This document shows, piece by piece, positions 31,273 through 39,526 of a stretch of DNA of 64,000 nucleotides (the first letter of the stretch is position 1; each line of letters opens with the position of its first letter). A program made the translations under genes and the position numbers. Under the pieces are notes generated by a model, which did not search any database, was not told the DNA's origin, and saw only the letters and a program-made list of their open reading frames with translations. Source of the stretch: Bacillus litorisediminis (GTDB lineage Bacteria; Bacillota; Bacilli; Bacillales; JC228); NCBI RefSeq assembly GCF_022808645.1, contig NZ_JAKZKT010000002.1, forward strand, positions 62,001 through 126,000, read 5' to 3'.

Positions 31273-32232
31273 GTGAGTTTCATGCAAGCCCTAGAAATTA
31301 TCTTTCCAAGTATGATGGTTTTGGCTGCCCCACTTATTCTTACAGCAATTGGCGGTGTTTTATCAGAACGTGCAGGTGTTGTAAATATCGGGCTGGAAGG
31401 TCTGATGATTATCGGCGCTTTTGCAGCCATTGTATTTAATTTAACGTTTTATGATGTGTTTGGTGATCAAACAAAATGGATTGCTCTTTTAGTCGGGATG
31501 GCTGTTGGGGGAGTATTTTCTCTATTACATGCCCTTGCTTCCATCACATTCCGTGCAGACCAAGTCATCAGCGGGGTCGCAATTAACCTATTAGCACTTG
31601 GGATTGGTCTCTTTTATATTAAAAGTGTGTTTGGAAAAGGGCAAACGGATCGGATTAGTGATCCATTCTACTCAACGAACATACCATTTTTAAGTGATAT
31701 TCCGATTATTGGAGATTTGTTCTTTACGAAAGTATATTGGACATCCTTCATTGCTATTGGACTAGCTATCTTGGTTTGGATTGTCGTATACTACACTCCA
31801 TTTGGTCTTCGCCTGAGAGCTGTAGGAGAACACCCAATGGCAGCTGATACGATGGGAATTAATGTAACAAGAATGCGATATTTGGCGGTCTTTTTAAGCG
31901 GTCTTTTAGGAGGTCTTGGGGGAGCGGTTTTTGCGGAAACAATCTCTCATGACTTCAGTCACGCAACGATTACCGGACAAGGCTTTATGGCAATTGCCGC
32001 CATGATATTCGGAAAATGGCACCCAATCGGTGCAGCTGGGGCGGCAATTTTCTTTGGTTTTGCCCAGTCTTTAAGCAGAGTAGGGCCATCGCTCCCTTAT
32101 ATCGAAAATATTCCATCTGTCATCCTGCTGATTGCACCATATGTACTAACGATCATCGCCTTGGCCGGATTCATTGGCCGATACGAAGGTCCAAAAGCTT
32201 TAAATGTGCCTTATATTAAAGGAAAACGTTAA
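31273..32232 (+). CDS. nupQ: nucleoside ABC transporter permease 2
   Basis: 319-residue membrane partner, with the family motif SERAGVVNIGLEGLMI and VGEHPMAADTMGINV. GTG start immediately after the previous stop with AGGAGGTGG before it. Completes a BMP lipoprotein/ATPase/two-permease importer. Confidence 0.92.
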   Translation: MSFMQALEIIFPSMMVLAAPLILTAIGGVLSERAGVVNIGLEGLMIIGAFAAIVFNLTFYDVFGDQTKWIALLVGMAVGGVFSLLHALASITFRADQVISGVAINLLALGIGLFYIKSVFGKGQTDRISDPFYSTNIPFLSDIPIIGDLFFTKVYWTSFIAIGLAILVWIVVYYTPFGLRLRAVGEHPMAADTMGINVTRMRYLAVFLSGLLGGLGGAVFAETISHDFSHATITGQGFMAIAAMIFGKWHPIGAAGAAIFFGFAQSLSRVGPSLPYIENIPSVILLIAPYVLTIIALAGFIGRYEGPKALNVPYIKGKR

Positions 32233-32247
32233 GGTTTGCTGAATGAA

Positions 32248-32287
32248 AAGGTTAACTCTTGATTTTTTGGGAGTTGGCCTTTTTTTA
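32248..32287 (+). terminator. terminator after the transporter operon
   Basis: 9-bp stem GGTTAACTC / GAGTTGGCC with two G-U pairs followed by TTTTTTT. Confidence 0.8.
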
Positions 32288-32340
32288 TTGAGTTTGTTGA
32301 AGTGTATAAGTTCAGATAAAAAGATTGAGCCAAAGAGAGA

Positions 32341-32835
32341 ACATTTCTTCTGGTGCAAACCTGAAAAATGTCCATCATCCCCCTTTATGAAGGACATTTC
32401 TGCTGGAGTAAACTTTAAAAATGTCCATCATCCTCTTTATGAAGAACATTTCTGTTGTTCAAAACTCAAAAAAAGTCTATCATCCCCTTTATGAAGGACA
32501 CTTCTGCTGGAGCTAACTTTAAAAAAGTCCATCATCCTCTTTATGAAGAACATTTCTGTTGTTCAAAACTCAAAAAAAGTCCATCATCCCCTTTTATGAA
32601 GGACATTTCTGCTGGTCTAAACTTGAAAAAAGTCTATCATCCCCTTTATGAAGGACACTTCTGCTGGAGCTAACTTTAAAAAAGTCCATCATCCCCTTTA
32701 TAAAGGACATTTCTGCTGGTCAAAACTCGAAAAAAGTCCATCATTGTCTTTATGACTGACTTTTTTGCTCATAAAAAGTGTCCGTCATCCCCCTTATGAA
32801 GGACATTGCTGGTTTAAACTTTGAAAAGGTGAACA
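32341..32835. repeat. array of about nine 51-nt repeats, nupQ-ymfF gap
   Basis: The 720-base gap is filled by degenerate units of about 51 bases that begin GTCCATCATCCCCTTTATGA, continue AGGACATTTCTGCTGG and end in a variable, A-rich stretch. Two subtypes partly alternate (GGACAYTTCTGCTGGAG and GAACATTTCTGTTGTTC), giving a higher-order period of about 102. Each unit holds a small hairpin: GTCC pairs with GGAC and TCAT with ATGA. Two short open frames here exist only because the unit length is a multiple of three. Confidence 0.8.
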
Positions 32836-32863
32836 TCCAATCTTATCCTCCCATTCCAGATAC

Positions 32864-32893
32864 TTGTTTCAGGTTTGGCCAAAGATGTATAGT
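32864..32893 (+). promoter_or_regulatory. candidate ymfF promoter
   Basis: TTGTTT, 18 bp, TATAGT, about 65 bases before the ymfF start. Confidence 0.42.
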
Positions 32894-32958
32894 ATAGTTA
32901 CAAATTTCTTACACTATTTTTGAATGATACGATGAGTGGAAGGACAGGAGGTTAATGA

Positions 32959-34236
32959 ATGTCAGTCTTACATGAAGAGATCTTGGAAGGCAAAGGATTT
33001 CGCTTACATGTAGTGAAAGCGGACCAATTTAAAACGAATACATTAGTTTTTAAAATGAAAGCTCCTCTAAGACGGGAGGATATTACAATTCGGGCTCTTT
33101 TACCTTATGTTTTGCAGGCCAGTACTCAAAAATACCCGACGACCACTAAACTAAGATCCTATCTAGATGAGCTATACGGTACGAGTCTTTATGTCGATTT
33201 AGCCAAAAAGGGCGAGTACCATGTGATTACCTTTTCAATCGATATCGCCAATGAAAAGTTTTTAAAGGATCAAACCCCCCTTCTTGAGAAGGCATTTGAA
33301 TTGCTTTCAGAAATTTTATTAAAACCGCTTGTTACAAATGATGCATTTGACAAGCAAACCGTTGAGCAGGAAAAACGGACTTTAAAGCAGCGGATTGAAG
33401 CCGTCTATGATGATAAAATGCGTTATGCCGGAGTCCGATTAGTCGAAGAAATGTGTAAGGATGAACCATATTCGCTTCCTTTAAACGGGTTTAAAGAAGA
33501 TGTTGATGCAATTACCCCAAGTTCTTTATATCAGTATTATGTGAAGGCGTTTACGGAAGATGAACTAGATTTATTTGTTGTCGGAGATGTCGAGGTTGAA
33601 CGGGTACAAGAATTTGCCGGGAAGTGGCTTCAGTTTTCAAATCGGGCACCTCAATTAATCAATAGACGGGATAGTACCGACCGCAAAGAAGTCAAAGAGG
33701 TCAAGGAGCCTCAAAATGTCAAACAGGGGAAACTCAATATTGGCTACCGGACTCATATATTTTATGGAGACGAGGATTACTACGCACTTCAGGTTATGAA
33801 CGGGCTGCTAGGAGGCTTTTCTCATTCTAAGCTTTTCATTAATGTCCGTGAAAAAGCAAGCCTTGCTTACTATGCTGCGAGCCGGCTTGAAAGCCATAAG
33901 GGTTTATTATTAATCATGACAGGTATAGATATGAAAAACTATGATCAGACGGTTTCGATTGTCAAAGAACAAGTTAAAGCCATGCAAGACGGCGATTTTT
34001 CTGATCAGGAAATCGAGCAGACAAAAGCAGTGATCCGTAATCAAATGCTTGAGACGATTGATACACCGCGGGGAATGATCGAGGTACTTTATCACAATGT
34101 GGTCGCAAAACAAACCGTTTTATTAAATGATTGGTTAGAAAAAACAGATCAAGTATCAAAGGAACAAATTGTCAACACAGCGAAAAAGCTGGAACTTGAT
34201 ACGATCTATTTTTTAACCGGAAAGGAGCAAGCGTAG
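32959..34236 (+). CDS. ymfF: M16-like peptidase homologue YmfF (no zinc motif)
   Basis: 425 residues with M16 fold features (YVLQASTQKYPTTTKLRSYLDELYG; LGGFSHSKLFINVREKASLAYYA) but no HxxEH. The position of the zinc motif is occupied by other residues, so it is unlikely to be catalytic alone. ymfH, an active-looking partner, starts immediately after the stop, which fits an alpha/beta type heterodimer. Start ATG 32959 follows AGGAGG by 7 bases. Confidence 0.9.
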   Translation: MSVLHEEILEGKGFRLHVVKADQFKTNTLVFKMKAPLRREDITIRALLPYVLQASTQKYPTTTKLRSYLDELYGTSLYVDLAKKGEYHVITFSIDIANEKFLKDQTPLLEKAFELLSEILLKPLVTNDAFDKQTVEQEKRTLKQRIEAVYDDKMRYAGVRLVEEMCKDEPYSLPLNGFKEDVDAITPSSLYQYYVKAFTEDELDLFVVGDVEVERVQEFAGKWLQFSNRAPQLINRRDSTDRKEVKEVKEPQNVKQGKLNIGYRTHIFYGDEDYYALQVMNGLLGGFSHSKLFINVREKASLAYYAASRLESHKGLLLIMTGIDMKNYDQTVSIVKEQVKAMQDGDFSDQEIEQTKAVIRNQMLETIDTPRGMIEVLYHNVVAKQTVLLNDWLEKTDQVSKEQIVNTAKKLELDTIYFLTGKEQA

Positions 34237-35532
34237 ATGGAGAAAATACCGTTTCAACAGCTCCAAGAAGAGCTATATTATGAAAAGCTTGACAATGGGC
34301 TTGATGTCTACATTCTCCCAAAACCAGGGTTTAATAAAACCTATGCGACCTTTACAACGAACTATGGTTCAATTGATAATCATTTTGTCCCGCATGGAAA
34401 AGAAGAGTTCCGAAAGGTTCCTGATGGGATTGCCCATTTCTTAGAGCATAAAATGTTTGAAAAAGAAGATGGCGATGTCTTCCAGCAATTTAGCAAGCAA
34501 GGGGCATCTGCCAACGCGTTCACAACGTTTACTCGAACAGCCTATTTGTTTTCAAGCACAAGTAATGTGGAGCAAAATCTCGAAACGTTAATTGATTTTG
34601 TCCAGGAACCCTATTTTTCAGAAGAAACGGTTGAGAAAGAAAAGGGCATAATCGGGCAAGAGATTACGATGTACGATGATAATCCGGACTGGCGTTTATA
34701 TTTTGGAGCAATTGAAAGCATGTATCACAATCATCCGGTGAAGCTCGATATTGCCGGAACAGTGGAGTCTATTGCTAAGATCACCAAGGATGATTTATAT
34801 GAATGCTACGAAACCTTCTATCATCCTTCTAATATGCTGTTATTTGTAGTTGGCCCAGTTGACCCGAATCAGACACTTGAGCTGATTAAAAACAACCAGG
34901 CAAAAAAAGAATACAAGGAATTGCCGCCGATTCAAAGACAGTTTGACGAGGAGCCCGATTCGGTGGCAGAGGAAGTAAAGGTACTTCATATGAATGTCCA
35001 ATCTGAAAAATGCATGGTTGGCATTAAGGATTTGAAGACTGAGATTACGGGAGAAGCGCTGCAAAAACACGAACAAACAGTCCAGGTTTTAATGGATATG
35101 CTGTTTGGAAAGAGCAGTGAAAATTACAAGAGCTTGTATGAGCAAGGATTGATTGATGATTCTTTTTCTTATGATTATTCACATGAACGGGGTTATGGCT
35201 TCGCGCTGGTTGGAAGCGATACAAAAGATGCCGAAGCATTGCGGAAGGCACTGACTGATATTCTGCTGCAAGCCAAATCCGGTGTTAACTTAACAGAGGA
35301 AGCCTTAAACCGATCGAAGAAAAAGAAAATCGGCGGTTTTTTACGGGCGATGAATTCACCAGAGTTTATTGCGAACCAATTTACCCGTTATCGGTTTAAT
35401 GACATGGATCTGTTTACTGTACTGAATGTTCTGGAGTCGATTCAAATAAACGATATTAAGCAGGTCGCAGCTGAACTTTTTGAAGAATCGAGAATTTCCG
35501 CTTGCCATGTTCTGCCGATGCAAAACGCATAA
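34237..35532 (+). CDS. ymfH: M16 family zinc peptidase YmfH
   Basis: 431 residues. Intact inverted zinc motif HFLEH (His67-His71) followed by the distal EKEKGIIGQEI glutamates. Abuts ymfF without spacer. Substrate unknown. Confidence 0.92.
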   Translation: MEKIPFQQLQEELYYEKLDNGLDVYILPKPGFNKTYATFTTNYGSIDNHFVPHGKEEFRKVPDGIAHFLEHKMFEKEDGDVFQQFSKQGASANAFTTFTRTAYLFSSTSNVEQNLETLIDFVQEPYFSEETVEKEKGIIGQEITMYDDNPDWRLYFGAIESMYHNHPVKLDIAGTVESIAKITKDDLYECYETFYHPSNMLLFVVGPVDPNQTLELIKNNQAKKEYKELPPIQRQFDEEPDSVAEEVKVLHMNVQSEKCMVGIKDLKTEITGEALQKHEQTVQVLMDMLFGKSSENYKSLYEQGLIDDSFSYDYSHERGYGFALVGSDTKDAEALRKALTDILLQAKSGVNLTEEALNRSKKKKIGGFLRAMNSPEFIANQFTRYRFNDMDLFTVLNVLESIQINDIKQVAAELFEESRISACHVLPMQNA

Positions 35533-35540
35533 CAGAAGGT

Positions 35541-35584
35541 AAGCACCCTATCAAGAGAATCTCTCTTTTTAGGGTGCTTTTTTG
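35541..35584 (+). terminator. terminator after ymfH
   Basis: 10-bp stem AAGCACCCTA / TAGGGTGCTT with an inner AGAGA / TCTCT stem, then T run. Confidence 0.88.
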
Positions 35585-35630
35585 GTTATAATAGGGAATA
35601 GGTTGAAAGCTGATTAAGAGTAGAAGATAA

Positions 35631-35841
35631 GTTCTGAAAATGCGTGCAGAGTCCGGAATAATGGATTGAGTCTGGAATAACAGGTGCTGAGTTCGGATGA
35701 GTGTGGAGTCCGTAATAATGCGTGCTGAGTTCCGAAAAAGGATGCAGAGTTATTAAAATCGGAGACTGAGTTTCGAAAAGCAAGTTCTGAGGATCGAAAA
35801 AGAACACTAAGTTCCGAAATGCAGGACCACAGATTCCGATT
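35631..35841. repeat. 21-bp period degenerate repeat array before ymfI
   Basis: About ten units beginning GAGTTCCGAAAAA (variants GAGTCCGGAATAA, GAGTTTCGAAAAG, GAGTCTGGAATAA), each followed by a variable 8-base part. Most units are exactly 21 bases. No ORF with codon character runs through it. Confidence 0.7.
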
Positions 35842-35875
35842 GACATTTATGTTTCGAGATTGAGGAGAGGAAAGT

Positions 35876-36598
35876 ATGAATACGTGGGCATTAATTACAG
35901 GGGCAAGCGGGGAAATCGGACGGGCAATTGCAAAAAAGCTTGCTAAAGAGGGATATCATTTATATTTACATTATTTTCAAAACCAACAAGGAATGGACAC
36001 TTTACTTCAGGAATTAGAAGAGTTTAATCAGGAATATATTCCGATTCAGGCTGATTTAAGTAAAGAGGAAGGAATTGACCTTATGGCTTCGTCGATCTTC
36101 CAGCTGGATGCCCTTGTTTTTTGTGCAGGGAAGGAATTAAACAAGCTTCTGATTGATACAAATAGAGTGGAAATAGATTTTTTAGTTGATTTGCATCTGA
36201 GCTCCCCCATTAAGTTAACACAGGCGCTCCTTCCAAAGCTTTATAACCAAAGTAAAGGCAGTATCGTTTTTATTGCTTCAACCTGGGGCGAAACCGGGGC
36301 TGCTTTAGAAACCGTATATTCTGCTGTGAAAGGCGGACAAATCGCTTTTGCGAAGGGCTTAAGTAAAGAGCTTGCCAGAAGCGGGATACGCGTGAATGTT
36401 GTTTCTCCTGGAGTGATTCAAACCCGGATGAACGAATTTTTATCAGAAGAGGAAAAGGCAGCGCTTGAAAATGAAATTGCGCTTGGACGGATGGGAACAC
36501 CTGAAGAAGTTGGAGAGGCTGTTGCCTTTTTGCTTTCAGACAAAGCCTCTTATATTACTGGTGAGGTCTTAAAGGTAAACGGTGGTTGGTACACTTAA
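35876..36598 (+). CDS. ymfI: short-chain dehydrogenase/reductase YmfI
   Basis: 240-residue Rossmann oxidoreductase. TGASGEIGRAIAKKL cofactor motif at the N-terminus, NAG-equivalent VFCAGKE, catalytic Ser in FIASTWGE and Tyr148/Lys152 in YSAVK. Close to FabG in outline (VNVVSPGVIQT, YITGEVLKVNGG) but with an unknown substrate. Confidence 0.92.
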   Translation: MNTWALITGASGEIGRAIAKKLAKEGYHLYLHYFQNQQGMDTLLQELEEFNQEYIPIQADLSKEEGIDLMASSIFQLDALVFCAGKELNKLLIDTNRVEIDFLVDLHLSSPIKLTQALLPKLYNQSKGSIVFIASTWGETGAALETVYSAVKGGQIAFAKGLSKELARSGIRVNVVSPGVIQTRMNEFLSEEEKAALENEIALGRMGTPEEVGEAVAFLLSDKASYITGEVLKVNGGWYT

Positions 36599-36677
36599 AA
36601 TTTCCATAAATGGATGTATATTATTTGCGAAGCGATACAAAATAATCCTTGAAGATATGAAAAGGAGGATATCAACC

Positions 36678-36938
36678 ATGTCTGTTTTAGAAAATTGGGA
36701 CCAATGGAAAAATTTCCTTGGAGACCGTCTCAATCATGCAAAGCAAGAAGGTATGGATAATAATGTAATTTCAGATCTTGCCTATGAAATTGGAGAATAT
36801 TTGGCAAAACAAGTTGACCCAAAGAATGAACAGGAAAGAGTGTTAGCGGACCTTTGGTCTGTTGCTTCTCCTGATGAAAGACATGCAATTGCAAATATGA
36901 TGGTTAAGCTGGTGCAAAATAACGGAACGCAACATTAA
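36678..36938 (+). CDS. ymfJ: DUF3243 protein YmfJ
   Basis: 86-residue helical protein (WDQWKNFLGDRL; EYLAKQVDPKNEQERVL) of a Bacillaceae family with no known function. ATG 36678 follows AAAGGAGG by 8 bases; longer in-frame starts lack a ribosome site and run into ymfI. Confidence 0.9.
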   Translation: MSVLENWDQWKNFLGDRLNHAKQEGMDNNVISDLAYEIGEYLAKQVDPKNEQERVLADLWSVASPDERHAIANMMVKLVQNNGTQH

Positions 36939-36974
36939 GAAGAGAGGATTCCCCCTCTCTTCTTCAGTTTTTTA
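36937..36974 (+). terminator. terminator after ymfJ
   Basis: 11-bp stem AAGAAGAGAGG / CCTCTCTTCTT, then CAGTTTTTT. The stem begins at the stop codon. Confidence 0.82.
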
Positions 36975-37112
36975 CACTAAATTCGACAAAAATCTTGACA
37001 ATCAGACAATGAATTTTCATTTTTCCTTTCATATTGAAATAAAATCATATATTATAGTCTTATAAAGTGGTTGTACCTTCCAAATAAACATTGGGAGAAG
37101 TGGGGGGTATAG

Positions 37113-37904
37113 ATGGAAAAAACTGAATGGTACTTTGAATACGAAATCCAAAAAAACCGGCCAGGCTTACTTGGTGAAATTGCGTCTTTACTCGGGATGC
37201 TTTCTATAAACATTGTGACAATAAACGGTGTCGATGAGGGGAGACGGGGCCTGCTTTTATTAGCAGAAGACCGGGAGCAGATTGAGCGGTTAGAATCCAT
37301 TCTGATGATGATGGATACAATCAAAGTAACGAAAATTCGCGAGCCAAAATTAAGAGACAGATTAGCTGTCAGACATGGCCGATACATACAAAGAGATGCA
37401 GATGATAAGAAAACGTTTAGGTTTGTTCGTGACGAGCTTGGTTTGCTCGTTGATTTTATGGCTGAGATATTCAAGCAAGAAGGACATAAATTAGTAGGAA
37501 TCCGCGGAATGCCTCGTGTTGGAAAGACAGAATCTGTTGTAGCCGCCAGCGTATGTGCCAATAAAAGATGGCTGTTTTTATCTTCAACCTTATTAAAACA
37601 AACCATCCGCAGCCAGCTGATTGAGGACGAGTACAATGAAAATAATATTTTTATTTTAGATGGAATCGTTTCAACTAAACGGGCGAATGAACGGCACTGG
37701 CAATTAATTAGGGAAATAATGCGCCTTCCTGCTGTAAAAGTAGTAGAACACCCTGATGTTTTCGTTCAAAATACAGAATATAATCTCGAAGATTTTGATT
37801 ATATTATCGAACTCAGAAATGATCCGAACGAAGAAATTACATACGAACTTGTTCAAAAAACTAACCTTTTTGATGATCCTGATTTCGGTGGATTTGATTT
37901 TTAA
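37113..37904 (+). CDS. ymfK: DUF3388 protein YmfK: ACT-like domain plus P-loop region
   Basis: 263 residues. The first 80 look like an ACT regulatory domain (NRPGLLGEIASLLGMLSINIVTING). After a linker, GMPRVGKTES (about 132-141) has Walker A form and NIFILDGI a Walker B-like strand, so a nucleotide-binding domain is suggested. Conserved in Bacillaceae between ymfJ and ymfM; function unknown to me. Confidence 0.9.
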   Translation: MEKTEWYFEYEIQKNRPGLLGEIASLLGMLSINIVTINGVDEGRRGLLLLAEDREQIERLESILMMMDTIKVTKIREPKLRDRLAVRHGRYIQRDADDKKTFRFVRDELGLLVDFMAEIFKQEGHKLVGIRGMPRVGKTESVVAASVCANKRWLFLSSTLLKQTIRSQLIEDEYNENNIFILDGIVSTKRANERHWQLIREIMRLPAVKVVEHPDVFVQNTEYNLEDFDYIIELRNDPNEEITYELVQKTNLFDDPDFGGFDF

Positions 37905-37924
37905 AAATTTGGCAGGTGGTATTG

Positions 37925-38821
37925 GTGACAGAGCTTGGCAAGCGTCTGAGAGAGGCGAGGGAAGAAAAGGGATTGTCTCTTGAGGACTTACAAGAAATAA
38001 CGAAAATCCAAAAAAGATATTTAAAAGGAATCGAGGAAGGTAACTACGCCCCAATGCCGGGTAATTTTTATGTGCGTGCCTTTATTAAACAATACGCTGA
38101 AGCGGTTGGACTTGAACCGGAAGAGGTTTTTAATGTCTATGCAAATGAAATTCCTTCCAGTCATCATGAGGACCTACCGGAACAGCTTTCACGGGTACAA
38201 ACAAGGAAAACAGTATCTGCCCAGGATTCCAAGGTTTTTGTGCTATTCCCTAAACTTCTGGTAGGGTTATTTGTAATTGGCGCGGTATTTGCGATTTGGT
38301 ATATTGTCCAATCGGTTGCTAGTGAAGACCCGGGGGATACGGTTTCACAAAATGAAAATCTTCCAGAAGAAAATGCAGGGGTTAATGACGATGTTATTGA
38401 GGAAGAGCCTGAAGATACGGGCAACGAGGAGCAGCCTGCTGAGGACGAAGAAAACCAGCAGCCAGCAGAACCTGAAGAGCCGGTTGAGCCAGATCCCGTA
38501 ATTGAAAATGTTGGAGTGAGCGGTGATACCGCTTCTTATGCATTAAAAAATGCTGAGACATTTACATTAGAAGTCAGTTCTACAGGGAGAACATGGATCC
38601 AAATAACTGGTGCAGATAATACGGTCTATTATGCTGATAATCTGACAGAGGGAAATACGATTTCTTATGATGTAACGCAAAATAGTCCGGTTAAAATTCG
38701 TGTTGGCTATGCTCCAGACACTAAAATTTCTGTGAATGGAATGCCGCTATCATACCAAATCCCTGCAGATCAAACTATGACTCAAAACATTATCATTCAA
38801 TTTGAAGGAACGAGTGAATAG
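37925..38821 (+). CDS. ymfM: RodZ-like membrane protein YmfM
   Basis: 298 residues: an N-terminal helix-turn-helix (GKRLREAREEKGLSLEDLQEIT) of the HTH_25/RodZ type, a single membrane helix (LLVGLFVIGAVFAIWYIV, about 108-125), a Glu/Pro-rich periplasmic-type linker and a C-terminal DUF4115 beta domain. RodZ links MreB to cell-wall elongation. GTG 37925, 5 bases after AGGTGG, is chosen; TTG 37922 is possible. Confidence 0.9.
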   Translation: MTELGKRLREAREEKGLSLEDLQEITKIQKRYLKGIEEGNYAPMPGNFYVRAFIKQYAEAVGLEPEEVFNVYANEIPSSHHEDLPEQLSRVQTRKTVSAQDSKVFVLFPKLLVGLFVIGAVFAIWYIVQSVASEDPGDTVSQNENLPEENAGVNDDVIEEEPEDTGNEEQPAEDEENQQPAEPEEPVEPDPVIENVGVSGDTASYALKNAETFTLEVSSTGRTWIQITGADNTVYYADNLTEGNTISYDVTQNSPVKIRVGYAPDTKISVNGMPLSYQIPADQTMTQNIIIQFEGTSE

Positions 38822-38846
38822 TCATCGAAGGATGGCTATTTTTTCT
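38818..38846 (+). terminator. terminator after ymfM
   Basis: 9-bp stem ATAGTCATC / GATGGCTAT with one G-U pair and a TTTTTT tail. Confidence 0.8.
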
Positions 38847-38862
38847 CTTATTATAAAATTCT

Positions 38863-38891
38863 TTGGTAGTTGAGGGATTTATCATTATAAT
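38863..38891 (+). promoter_or_regulatory. pgsA promoter
   Basis: TTGGTA, 17 bp, TATAAT, about 50 bases upstream of pgsA. Confidence 0.6.
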
Positions 38892-38941
38892 AATGAGAGA
38901 AAATATGGACAATGATTCTTCAAATATAGGAGGATACTCAG

Positions 38942-39520
38942 GTGAACTTACCTAACAAGATTACAGTATCGAGAATATTTTTAATCCCCATCTTTATGAT
39001 TGTCATGTACATGGGTAATTCGTGGGGAACCTATCATCTGGGAGAAGTCGAACTTCCGGTTTCTCATTTTGTGGGAGCTCTTATTTTTATTCTGGCTTCT
39101 ACAACAGATTGGGTGGATGGATATTATGCGAGAAAATTAAATTTAGTAACAAATCTGGGAAAATTTTTGGACCCTCTCGCGGATAAATTATTGGTTTCAG
39201 CTGCCCTTATAATTTTAGTTGAATTAGGCTATGCTCCTTCTTGGATTGTGATTGTCATTATTAGCCGCGAGTTTGCAGTAACTGGTTTAAGATTAGTTTT
39301 AGCGGGTGAAGGAGAAGTCGTCGCAGCCAATATGCTGGGGAAAATTAAAACTTGGACCCAAATCATTGCAATTTCTGCGCTGTTATTGCATAACCTCCCA
39401 TTTGAATGGATTCACATTCCATTTGCAACGATTGCACTTTGGGTAGCGTTATTTTTTACGATTTGGTCTGGCTGGGATTATTTTTATAAAAATCGGTATG
39501 TGCTGTTAAATTCAAAATAG
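38942..39520 (+). CDS. pgsA: CDP-diacylglycerol-glycerol-3-phosphate 3-phosphatidyltransferase
   Basis: Membrane enzyme of phosphatidylglycerol synthesis, 192 residues. The CDP-alcohol phosphotransferase signature runs from DGYYAR to FLDPLADK (about 59-82) with all aspartates present. GTG start 38942 follows AGGAGG. cinA begins 6 bases after its stop. Confidence 0.96.
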   Translation: MNLPNKITVSRIFLIPIFMIVMYMGNSWGTYHLGEVELPVSHFVGALIFILASTTDWVDGYYARKLNLVTNLGKFLDPLADKLLVSAALIILVELGYAPSWIVIVIISREFAVTGLRLVLAGEGEVVAANMLGKIKTWTQIIAISALLLHNLPFEWIHIPFATIALWVALFFTIWSGWDYFYKNRYVLLNSK

Positions 39521-39526
39521 GGACTG

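Noticed and set aside
32243-32673. Two small open frames in the 32-kb array
   Set aside because: Their protein repeats simply mirror the 51-nt DNA repeat, whose length is a multiple of three.
32341-32835. CRISPR array with 51-nt period
   Set aside because: The whole unit is repeated including the part between cores; no unique spacers.
36995-37023. ymfK promoter at the TTGACA at 36995
   Set aside because: Consensus -35 but no -10 at proper spacing.
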